A stretch of DNA of 57,931 nt from Candidatus Shapirobacteria bacterium (GTDB lineage Bacteria > Patescibacteriota > Microgenomatia > UM-FILTER-40-11): positions 1 to 57,931 of the forward strand of contig JAGVBK010000001.1 of NCBI GenBank assembly GCA_020059745.1. Direction: 5' to 3'. Below the pieces are notes generated by a model that worked only from the letters and a program-made list of their open reading frames with translations, had not been told where the DNA came from and did no database searches. The stretch's first letter is position 1. Every line of letters begins with the position of its first letter. The translations under genes were made by a program, and so were the position numbers. Shown one piece after another: positions 1-6,875 of this stretch.

Positions 1-53
1 GGGGCTCGAACCCGCAACCTGTCCGATGGACATCGGACTGCTCTAGCCAGTTG
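1..53 (-). pseudogene. tRNA-Asp-like 3' fragment, cut by window edge
   Basis: Read on the minus strand, this matches the D-arm, anticodon-arm position and T-arm of the tRNA-Asp at 70-143. The 5' acceptor strand is missing and is replaced by unrelated sequence at 54-69. The normal anticodon arm is replaced by a near-perfect palindrome (8-bp arms, 2-nt loop). Bases 9-53 are a 45-bp direct repeat, with one mismatch, of 411-455. The window ends inside the T-arm, so the 3' end is unseen. It is unlikely to work as a tRNA because it lacks the 5' acceptor strand. Confidence 0.7.
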
Positions 54-69
54 CCTTTTAGTTTTTAGG

Positions 70-143
70 CGGGATTGACGGGGCTCGAACCCGCAACCTT
101 CCGCGTGACAGGCGGATGCTCTAACCAGTTGAGCTACAACCCC
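70..143 (-). tRNA. tRNA-Asp (GTC)
   Basis: A complete cloverleaf is visible on the minus strand: a 7-bp acceptor stem with one G-T pair, a D-arm, an anticodon stem TCCGC/GCGGA with loop CTGTCAC giving anticodon GTC, and a T-arm with TTCGAGC. The discriminator base is G, as expected for tRNA-Asp. CCA is not encoded. Its bases T8-A9-G10 also form the stop codon of the GIY-YIG ORF that runs into it. Confidence 0.95.
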
Positions 144-403
144 AAGGCTATTTTTTGGTCTTTAATTATTTTTTCAATTATATTCCGATTGGCAAAACTT
201 TTTAGTTTATACTCAATTTTCCTGGCGGTTTTAAGATCAGGAAATTCTTGACTAAAAACTAAAACAACCGGTCTAATGTTTCGTGTAAATTTTGATTTAC
301 CATTCAAATGATCGTTTAGCCTTCTATTTAGGTTATTTGTGCTTCCTAAATAGTATCGGCCATTCTTTTCAGATTTAAGAATATAAACGAAACCTTTAGT
401 CAT
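134..403 (-). CDS. Single-domain GIY-YIG endonuclease (UPF0213/YhbQ-like), copy 1
   Basis: An 89-residue protein consisting of one GIY-YIG fold. It has the N-terminal FVYILKS strand, YYLGSTNNL as the YIG motif, the conserved Arg in NRRL about ten residues later, and a later Glu (KIEYKLKSF) in the metal-site position. No DNA-binding extension of the homing-endonuclease type is present. The ATG lies 7 nt after a truncated tRNA-Asp-like sequence on the same strand. The TAG stop lies inside the downstream tRNA-Asp gene, so the last residues (ALGL) are encoded by tRNA sequence. No Shine-Dalgarno is seen; it is probably made from the tRNA transcript. The family is structure-specific nuclease-like; the actual substrate is unknown. 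Confidence 0.85.
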   Translation of the reverse strand: MTKGFVYILKSEKNGRYYLGSTNNLNRRLNDHLNGKSKFTRNIRPVVLVFSQEFPDLKTARKIEYKLKSFANRNIIEKIIKDQKIALGL

Positions 404-410
404 TTCGTTT

Positions 411-467
411 AACCCGCAACCTGTCCGATGGACATCGGACTGCTCTAACCAGTTGAGCTACAACCCC
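411..467 (-). pseudogene. tRNA-Asp-like 5' fragment with palindromic anticodon arm
   Basis: On the minus strand this begins like tRNA-Asp (acceptor 5' strand, TAGCTC, D-arm) and continues to the T-stem, then breaks in the T-loop, 7 nt before the GIY-YIG start codon. The anticodon arm is a palindrome at 423-440 (GTCCGATG and CATCGGAC around 2 nt), one nucleotide longer than the arm of the intact tRNA-Asp. GTC still sits near the anticodon position, but the loop would have 8 nt. With no 3' acceptor strand it cannot fold as a tRNA. Confidence 0.7.
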
Positions 468-474
468 CAATATT

Positions 475-507
475 AAACTCAAAACTCTAAATCCTAAACT
501 CTAAATT
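475..507 (-). repeat. Degenerate TTTAGAG heptad array
   Basis: On the minus strand this AT-rich stretch repeats variants of TTTAGAG and TTTAGGA every 6-8 nt just upstream of the tRNA-Asp-like fragment. An almost identical array lies at 12949-12977 just upstream of tRNA-Lys. The shared position suggests a common tRNA leader or a spreading low-complexity element. Confidence 0.5.
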
Positions 508-584
508 ACGATTCAAAAGATTATTCACAAGGCCTAGAACTTGGTGTTTTGAGCTTAGAGTTTACACTCATATTATATTTTAGC

Positions 585-613
585 TTGCCTCTTTCGTCAA
601 CTAATTCTAATAT
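585..613 (+). promoter_or_regulatory. Promoter of the PolX gene
   Basis: TTGCCT (585-590), a 17-bp spacer and TAATAT (608-613). The ATG at 623 would lie close to the transcription start, so the mRNA would be leaderless. Confidence 0.45.
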
Positions 614-622
614 ATGAATAGA

Positions 623-2431
623 ATGCCAAAAAGCAAATATATTACAAACAAAGAAATTGTTTCCCTGCTTCAAAAAATGATTACCGCCTATTCGGTAAAG
701 GGCGAGAACCGTTTCAGAATTCAGGCTTACGAAAATGCAGCCGTTTCGGTTGAACATGCGACCAGCGAGCTTAAGGATCTTTGGGATGAGGGAAAACTTG
801 AGGAAGTTCCCGGCGTTGGCTCGGGAATTGCTTCATATTTAGATGAGCTTTTTAGGACGGGAGAAGTAAAACATTTTAACGAAGTTTTATCAGGACTGCC
901 TCCCTCGCTTTTTGTCTTTGAGAAAATCCCCGGAATAGGCCCAAAAAGGGCTTTAGCCTTGGCAGAGGAACTTAATATAAAAAGCGAGGAAAATGCCCTA
1001 GAGAGGCTTAAGAAAGCCGCAGAGGAGCAAAAAATCAGGGAACTTGAAAACTTTGGCGAAGTTTTAGAGCAGGAGCTTATTAAAGGAATTGAAAGCCTTA
1101 AAAAAGGTGAAGGCAAAAAACCAAGAATGCCGCTTTACAAAGCAGATGAGGTTGCAGACGACCTAATTTCCTACTTGCTTAAAAACAAGGAAGTTCTTGA
1201 GGCTCACCCTTTAGGCAGTTTAAGAAGGAGGCTGCCCACTGTTGGCGATATTGACATAAGCGTTGCTTCAAGTGACCCTAAAGAAGTTTTGGATCACTTT
1301 TTTAAATACGAAAAGATAAGAAAAGAGGTGAGCAGGGGAGAGGAGGCTCTGGGAAGGGCAATTTTAGTTAGCGGTCAGCAAGTTGATATAAGGATTTCCT
1401 CGCCGGAAAAATACGGGTCAATGCTTCAGTATTTCACCGGCAGCAAACAGCATAACATTAATCTTAGGGATTTTGCCTTAAAGAAAGGCCTTTCTCTCTC
1501 TGAATATGGCATTAAGAATCTTAAAACAGAAAAGCTTAAAACTTACAAAAAAGAGGAAGACTTTTACAATGACTTAGGTCTTGAGTGGATTCCGCCTGAG
1601 ATTAGGGAAGGGCTTGATGAAATAAACGCAGCAAAAGAAAAAAATCTGCCTGAACTTATTGGCCTAAAAGACATCAAGGGTGATCTTCATATTCATTCAG
1701 ACTTTAAGATTGAGCCAAGCCATGACCTGGGAGGCTCAAGCGTGGGAGAAATGATTAAGCTGGCTTTGGAAATGGGGTATGAGTACTTGGGCTTTTCTGA
1801 GCATAATCCCTCTGTTTCCCAGCACTCAGATAAGGAAATCATTGATTTGTTAAAAAAGAAGAAAGAATATCTTGAGGAATATATTTACTCAGATGAAAAC
1901 GGGGTGAAAATTGGAGTAAATAAATTACCCATAAGGGTATATAACGGTTTGGAAATAGACATTAAGCCAGATGGCTCGCTGGCTATTCCTGAAAAGGGAT
2001 TTGAATTTCTTGATTTTGCCGTTGTTTCGGTTCATTCGAGCTTTGATCTTAACCGCCAAAAAATGACCGACAGAGTAATAAAAGGGCTTTCACATCCCAA
2101 AGCCAAAATCCTAGGGCACCCGACAGGGAGGATGATTGGCAGCAGAGAAGGATACGAGCTTGATTGGGACCGGCTCTTTGACTTTTGCCTTCAAAGTAAA
2201 AAAGTTCTTGAAATTGATGCCTGGCCAAACAGGCTTGATTTGCCTGACTTTATTGTCAGAGAGGCAGTTAAAGCAGGGGTAATGCTAGTAATTGATTCCG
2301 ACGCGCATCTGGCTGATCAAATGAGGCTGATGGAATATGGCGTTTCTGTTGCCAGGCGCGGCTGGGCTGAAAAAAAAGATATTATAAATTCTTTACCTAA
2401 AGACAGGCTTGATGATATACTTCTTAAATAA
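623..2431 (+). CDS. polX: DNA polymerase X family protein with PHP domain (PolX)
   Basis: A repair DNA polymerase with an associated phosphoesterase, about 602 residues and close to the usual length of bacterial PolX (about 570-600). In order: two helix-hairpin-helix motifs (PGVGSGIASYL near 63 and IPGIGPKRALAL near 102), the polX nucleotidyltransferase core with GSLRRR and GDIDIS (two catalytic Asp near 209 and 211) and a third Asp in QVDIR near 255, then a C-terminal PHP domain opening with GDLHIHSDF near 353 and ending with IDSDAH. It likely fills gaps in base-excision repair and trims 3' ends. An ATG at 614 is in frame, but 623 fits the promoter better. Confidence 0.93.
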   Translation: MPKSKYITNKEIVSLLQKMITAYSVKGENRFRIQAYENAAVSVEHATSELKDLWDEGKLEEVPGVGSGIASYLDELFRTGEVKHFNEVLSGLPPSLFVFEKIPGIGPKRALALAEELNIKSEENALERLKKAAEEQKIRELENFGEVLEQELIKGIESLKKGEGKKPRMPLYKADEVADDLISYLLKNKEVLEAHPLGSLRRRLPTVGDIDISVASSDPKEVLDHFFKYEKIRKEVSRGEEALGRAILVSGQQVDIRISSPEKYGSMLQYFTGSKQHNINLRDFALKKGLSLSEYGIKNLKTEKLKTYKKEEDFYNDLGLEWIPPEIREGLDEINAAKEKNLPELIGLKDIKGDLHIHSDFKIEPSHDLGGSSVGEMIKLALEMGYEYLGFSEHNPSVSQHSDKEIIDLLKKKKEYLEEYIYSDENGVKIGVNKLPIRVYNGLEIDIKPDGSLAIPEKGFEFLDFAVVSVHSSFDLNRQKMTDRVIKGLSHPKAKILGHPTGRMIGSREGYELDWDRLFDFCLQSKKVLEIDAWPNRLDLPDFIVREAVKAGVMLVIDSDAHLADQMRLMEYGVSVARRGWAEKKDIINSLPKDRLDDILLK

Positions 2432-2457
2432 TATTTACCTTTAAAGGAGGTGAAAAA

Positions 2458-3036
2458 ATGTTAGTATTCTTAGCAGTTTTAGCTATAATCGCCCTTTATT
2501 TTCTTTCCATTTATAACCGTTTGGTAACCTTAAGGACGAGGATAAGAGCTTCAATTCAGGAAATCGGAAACCAGCTTAAAAGGCAAGCGGAGCTGATTCC
2601 AAACCTGGTTGAGTCTGTTAAAGGTTACATGAAGCACGAAAAGGAGATCTTTAAAAGCCTGACAGATGCCAGGAAAGCAATCATGGAGGCTACTTCGAAG
2701 AATGACCCCCAGATGATGGTCGAGGCCAGCGACATGCTTACTAAAACCATTGGCGGCTTTAGGGCGCTTATGGAAAGCACCCCTGAAATTAAAGCCTCGG
2801 AAACTGTAAACAGGCTGATGGAGGAGCTTCGTGATACAGCTGACAAAGTAATGTATGCCAGAAGGACATTAATTGATCTTTCAGCTGATTACAATGTTAA
2901 TGTTGTCACTTTTCCGAGCAACATTGTTGCCAACATTTTCGGGTTTAAGGAGGAAAAAGGCTTAGTGACTCCCATGGAAGGCGCTCATGTTGAAGTTAAA
3001 AGCGCAGAAACGGAAACACCCAAGGTAAGCCTTTGA
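2458..3036 (+). CDS. lemA: LemA family membrane protein
   Basis: 192 residues: an N-terminal membrane helix (about residues 1-19), then long amphipathic helices typical of LemA, including the NRLVTLRTRIRASIQEI segment. A strong Shine-Dalgarno (AAAGGAGGTG) lies 5 nt before the ATG, which is unusual among its neighbours and suggests high translation. It is followed within a few bases by an HtpX-like protease gene. LemA-HtpX pairs are common in bacteria, and a shared envelope quality-control role is plausible but not proven for LemA. Confidence 0.92.
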   Translation: MLVFLAVLAIIALYFLSIYNRLVTLRTRIRASIQEIGNQLKRQAELIPNLVESVKGYMKHEKEIFKSLTDARKAIMEATSKNDPQMMVEASDMLTKTIGGFRALMESTPEIKASETVNRLMEELRDTADKVMYARRTLIDLSADYNVNVVTFPSNIVANIFGFKEEKGLVTPMEGAHVEVKSAETETPKVSL

Positions 3037-3043
3037 GATTTTG

Positions 3044-3937
3044 ATGCTTAATGTTTATGAACAGGTTGACGCCAATAAAAGGCGCTCTAGCCTGATTATT
3101 ATCATCTTTGCTTTATTTATTGCCACTGTCTCATATTTTATTGGCAGAGCTTTAGGCTATGGTCCGGGTTTTATTGGTCTTGCGCTCATCATTTCCGGAA
3201 TAACTACCTTTATTGGTTACTGGAATTCTGACTTAATTATCCTTGCTGTTTCCCGTGCCAGGCCGGCAGAAAAAGACAAAGACAGGCTCTTTTACTCTGT
3301 TGCCGAAAACATAAGTCTTGCTGCCGGTATTCCTGTGCCCAAGCTTTATGTGATTGAGGATAGCGCTCCGAATGCTTTTGCTGCAGGCAGAGATGTTGAG
3401 CATGCGTCAGTGGCAGTTACTACCGGGCTTTTAGACAAACTTGACCGTACCGAACTTGAAGGAGTGATTGCGCACGAAATTTCCCATGTCAAAAATTATG
3501 ACATGAGGCTTATGTCTGTAGTTGTGGTTTTGATTGGCATGGTTACCCTGCTTTCAGACTGGTTGCTTCACAGCACTTTTGGCATAAGAAGGGAAAAAAA
3601 CCAGATAAGCGGAATTCTTTTCATTGTCGGCCTGGTTTTGGCCTTGCTTTCGCCCTTAATAGGAAAACTGATACAATTAGCGTTATCAAGAAGAAGGGAA
3701 CTTTTGGCTGATGCCGGAGCGGTCTTTATTACCAGACAACCAGCCGGTTTAACGAGTGCCCTGATTAAAATATCCAGGGACACTGAGCCGCTTGAGGCAG
3801 CCAATAAAGCCACTGCCCCTTTGTATATTGTCAATCCTTTAAAAGGAAATGAAGGCCGAGTTGACTGGTTTGCCAATCTTTTTAGGACGCATCCGCCTAT
3901 TGAGCAAAGGATAAAACTTCTTCAGGAGATGATGTAA
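3044..3937 (+). CDS. htpX: HtpX-like membrane zinc metalloprotease
   Basis: About 297 residues. Two N-terminal membrane helices (about 17-60) are followed by an M48 peptidase domain with HEISH at about 144-148 (two zinc-binding His and the catalytic Glu). A second pair of hydrophobic helices follows, and then RRRELLADAGA, which carries the third zinc ligand region. It degrades misfolded membrane proteins. A TTG lies one codon upstream of the chosen ATG. The stop codon overlaps the start of gatC by one base, so the genes are co-transcribed. Confidence 0.93.
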   Translation: MLNVYEQVDANKRRSSLIIIIFALFIATVSYFIGRALGYGPGFIGLALIISGITTFIGYWNSDLIILAVSRARPAEKDKDRLFYSVAENISLAAGIPVPKLYVIEDSAPNAFAAGRDVEHASVAVTTGLLDKLDRTELEGVIAHEISHVKNYDMRLMSVVVVLIGMVTLLSDWLLHSTFGIRREKNQISGILFIVGLVLALLSPLIGKLIQLALSRRRELLADAGAVFITRQPAGLTSALIKISRDTEPLEAANKATAPLYIVNPLKGNEGRVDWFANLFRTHPPIEQRIKLLQEMM

Positions 3938-4236
3938 TGCCAAAACAGGTTTTAACCGAAAAAGAAGTAAAGCATATTGGAAAGCTCTCGAACCTTGAGC
4001 TTTCAGAAAAAGAAACCCAAAAGTTCAGCGCTGAGCTAACCGATATCCTCGATTTTGTGGAGAATCTTTCTGCTGTCGATACCGGGGAAACTCCAGCCCT
4101 TTCCAACATTAATGAAAAAACAAATGTTTTCAGGGAAGATGAAGTTAGACCCGGGCTGACTCAGAAGCAAGCTCTTAAGAATGCAAAAGAAGCCCACAAG
4201 GGATTTTTTAAAGTACCGGCAATTTTAAAAGAATAA
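3937..4236 (+). CDS. gatC: Asp/Glu-tRNA amidotransferase subunit C
   Basis: 99 residues, the usual GatC length. The family pattern is clear: an N-terminal helix (VKHIGKLSNLELSEKE), a central FVENLSAVDT segment, and the C-terminal FREDEVRPGLTQKQAL motif that wraps around GatA. It stabilises GatA in the GatCAB complex, which converts Glu-tRNA(Gln) and Asp-tRNA(Asn) to the correct amidated forms. It starts on the last base of the htpX stop and lies 2 nt before gatA. Confidence 0.95.
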   Translation: MPKQVLTEKEVKHIGKLSNLELSEKETQKFSAELTDILDFVENLSAVDTGETPALSNINEKTNVFREDEVRPGLTQKQALKNAKEAHKGFFKVPAILKE

Positions 4237-4238
4237 AA

Positions 4239-5624
4239 ATGGACAGCCTTTACCAGCTATCAATTTTAGAAGCAAAAGAAGGAATTAAAAAAGGTTCTTT
4301 TAGCAGAGAAGAGCTGGTTAAGTCAGTGCTTTCAAGGATTGAAGAAGTTGAACCCAAGCTCAACTCTTTTGTTTCCGTTAATAAAGAAGCAGTCAAAGAT
4401 GCAAGAAAAAAAGACCAGGAAAAAGAAGACAAAGCTCTTTCCGGTATTCCAGTTGCTATTAAAGAAGTGCTTTCAACAATTGATATAAAGACGACTGCCT
4501 CTTCCAGGGTTCTTGAAAATTACTATCCAGCGTATGACGCAACCGTTGTCGCAAAACTTAAGGAAAACGGAGCCATTTTAATTGGCAAGACAAATTGCGA
4601 TGCTTTTGCTTTTGGCGCTTCCACGGAAAATTCCGGTTTTGGGGTTTCCAAAAACCCTTATGATCTTGAAAGAGTTCCAGGCGGTTCAAGTGGCGGTTCA
4701 GCTTCGGCAGTGGCGGCTGGTGAAACAATTTTTGCTTTAGGCACTGATACTGGCGGCTCAATCAGGCAGCCTGCTTCTTTTTGCAGCATTACCGGGCTTA
4801 AGCCGACTTATGGCGCTTGTTCAAGGTACGGCCTTTTGGCAATGGCTTCCTCGCTTGATTGCCCCGGCCCAATGACCAAAACAGCAGAAGATGCGGAGAC
4901 GGTTTTTAATCTGATAAAAGGCAAAGACCCTAAAGATGCCACTTCAGTTGACTTTCCAGAGAAAAAACTTCAGACAGGAAAAATAAGAATTGGTTTGCCT
5001 AAAGAATATTTTTCTGATGGCATTGACAAAGAAGTAAAAGAGGCAGTTCTAAAAGCTGTTAAATCCTTTCCGGAAAAAGATTTTGAGTTTACTTATGTTT
5101 CTCTTCCCAATACTGGCTATGCAATAGAGGTTTACTATATAATTACGCCTTCAGAAATTTCTTCGAATATGGCAAGGTATGATGGAATTAGGTTTGGCAA
5201 AGAAAGAAAATATTTTGAGGATGAAGTGAAAAGAAGAATTATGCTTGGCACTTATACTTTGTCGGCTGGATATATTGACCAGTTCTACCTTAAGGCATCA
5301 AAAGTAAGAAGGTTGATTACAAATGACCTGGAAAATGCCTTTAAAAAAGTTGATCTTATTATCGGCCCTGTCTCGCCGACTCCGCCCTTTAAAATTGGCG
5401 AAAAAACTGATGATCCTTTGAAAATGTACCTGGGAGACATTTTAACCGCAAGCGCCAACCTGGCCGGAATTCCCGGCATTTCTGTTCCCTGCGGGTTTGC
5501 GGATAAAGGTTTGCCAATTGGAATGCAGATAATGGGACCGCGCTTTTCGGAAGAGCTTATTTTTTTCGTTTCCAAAACCTTTCAAACTCTTACTAATTGG
5601 CACAAGGCCAGGCCAAAAATTTAA
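4239..5624 (+). CDS. gatA: Asp/Glu-tRNA amidotransferase subunit A
   Basis: 461 residues of the amidase-signature family. The catalytic triad is visible: Lys75 in VAIKEV, the cis-Ser in VPGGSSGGSASA (about 150-151), and the nucleophile Ser174 in TDTGGSIRQP. It releases ammonia from glutamine and passes it to GatB. The segment after the catalytic Lys (KEVLST) differs from the common KDNI form, a mild divergence. It is followed closely by a transporter gene and then gatB, so the gat genes are split by an MFS gene. Confidence 0.96.
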   Translation: MDSLYQLSILEAKEGIKKGSFSREELVKSVLSRIEEVEPKLNSFVSVNKEAVKDARKKDQEKEDKALSGIPVAIKEVLSTIDIKTTASSRVLENYYPAYDATVVAKLKENGAILIGKTNCDAFAFGASTENSGFGVSKNPYDLERVPGGSSGGSASAVAAGETIFALGTDTGGSIRQPASFCSITGLKPTYGACSRYGLLAMASSLDCPGPMTKTAEDAETVFNLIKGKDPKDATSVDFPEKKLQTGKIRIGLPKEYFSDGIDKEVKEAVLKAVKSFPEKDFEFTYVSLPNTGYAIEVYYIITPSEISSNMARYDGIRFGKERKYFEDEVKRRIMLGTYTLSAGYIDQFYLKASKVRRLITNDLENAFKKVDLIIGPVSPTPPFKIGEKTDDPLKMYLGDILTASANLAGIPGISVPCGFADKGLPIGMQIMGPRFSEELIFFVSKTFQTLTNWHKARPKI

Positions 5625-5626
5625 AA

Positions 5627-6874
5627 ATGGAGTCAAGAAAAATAATTCAGTTTTTAAAGAGAAATAAGTATTTTGTTCTTTTGTGGATATCGCAAATTTT
5701 CTCTCAGGTGACCATTAACATGATGAATTTTGTCATGGCCACTAAAATCTTTGAAAAAACCGGCTCAACCATTGCTGTTTCTTTTCTTTGGGTTTTTTAC
5801 TACATGCCTTCGTTTTTAATCGGTCCTTTTTCCGGGTTTTTAGTTGATCTTTTAAACAGAAGAAGCGTTCTTTTGGCCTCAAATCTTTTTCATGCTTTTA
5901 TTGTCCTTCTTTATCTGCCGGCCGGAGAAAGAATTTTTATCATCTATTTTGTTGCTTTTCTCTATGCCTTGGTTAACCAGTTTAATTATCCGGCCGAGTC
6001 GGCATCTGTTCCCTCGCTGGTTAAAAAAGAAGATTTAACTTTGGCAAACAGCTTGCTTATGTTTACTTCCCAGACTGCCCTTGTTGTAGGGTTGGGAGTT
6101 AGCGGTGTTATTATGAGGCTTTTTGGCGAAAACAAACCAATTTTGATTTCTTCAATTTTGCTTTTTTTGGCCGCTATTGCTGTTTATTTGCTCCCTAAAA
6201 CTGAACAGCTTAAAAAACCACTTAAGTCTGGTTTTTCTGATTTTTGGGAAGAGATTAAAACGGGCTATCTTTTTATTAAAGACAACACTCTGGTTTTATT
6301 TCCTATTCTTTTAGTAATTTTTTTTCAAATACTGATTGTTATCCTGGGAGTTTCTCTTCCTAGCATTTCTTCAAAGCTTTTGGCGATTAACATTAAAGAC
6401 GCTGGTCCGGCTTTGATTATTCCTTTGGGACTGGGAGCTCTTTGCGGCGCTTATTTTATAAACAAAAAAAAGGAGAGAAGAAAGAAAACGTGGATAAAGA
6501 CAGGGCTTATCCTGTCTTTTTTGGTTTTTGTTTTTCTTTCCGGCCTGATTCCGCTTCTATTGCCGGGCTTAAGAGTGGCAGTTGCAGTTTTCCTAATGTT
6601 TGTTTTGGGCATTGCTGGATTTATGATTTTTATTCCCAACCAAACTTTAATCCAGCTTAACACCCCCATTTCCCTGAGGGGCAGGGTGTTTGGGACATTG
6701 GCTTTTTTGACAACCGCGGTTACCATGCCTTTGGTTTTATTTGCTGCAATCGTTGTTGATGTAGTGGGAATTCAGCTATTTTTGTTTATAATTGCCTTAT
6801 TCTTGCTTTTAGGCCTTGTCTTTTTTGAAAAAGCGGAAAACTTTGTTTTAAGCAGGGTGATAATTAAAAACTAA
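5627..6874 (+). CDS. MFS transporter
   Basis: About 415 residues with roughly 12 hydrophobic segments. After the first helices it has the MFS loop signature in the form GFLVDLLNRRSVLLAS, and a basic central loop (KKKERRKK). It resembles the MFS_3/EntS-like exporters; the substrate cannot be told from sequence. The in-frame start at 5597 would overlap gatA by 28 bp, whereas the ATG at 5627 lies just after the gatA stop. It sits between gatA and gatB and overlaps neither, which suggests an insertion into an ancestral gatCAB operon. Confidence 0.85.
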   Translation: MESRKIIQFLKRNKYFVLLWISQIFSQVTINMMNFVMATKIFEKTGSTIAVSFLWVFYYMPSFLIGPFSGFLVDLLNRRSVLLASNLFHAFIVLLYLPAGERIFIIYFVAFLYALVNQFNYPAESASVPSLVKKEDLTLANSLLMFTSQTALVVGLGVSGVIMRLFGENKPILISSILLFLAAIAVYLLPKTEQLKKPLKSGFSDFWEEIKTGYLFIKDNTLVLFPILLVIFFQILIVILGVSLPSISSKLLAINIKDAGPALIIPLGLGALCGAYFINKKKERRKKTWIKTGLILSFLVFVFLSGLIPLLLPGLRVAVAVFLMFVLGIAGFMIFIPNQTLIQLNTPISLRGRVFGTLAFLTTAVTMPLVLFAAIVVDVVGIQLFLFIIALFLLLGLVFFEKAENFVLSRVIIKN

Positions 6875-6875
6875 A

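Noticed and set aside
70-467. A group I intron with homing endonuclease inside a tRNA gene
   Set aside because: The intact tRNAs are not interrupted, the break points are in the T-loop rather than the anticodon loop, no intron core was seen, and the ORFs lack homing-type DNA-binding extensions.
411-467. tRNA-Asp-like copy as a frameshift-suppressor tRNA with an 8-nt anticodon loop
   Set aside because: The GTC is kept near the right place and the loop would be 8 nt, but both copies lack half of the acceptor stem and the matching tRNA-Gly-like case has no proper loop at all.
727-1120. Long open frames antisense to conserved genes such as polX, ppsA and the HolA gene
   Set aside because: They are low-complexity Ser/Leu/Phe-rich translations opposite genes with clear family matches and have no start signals.
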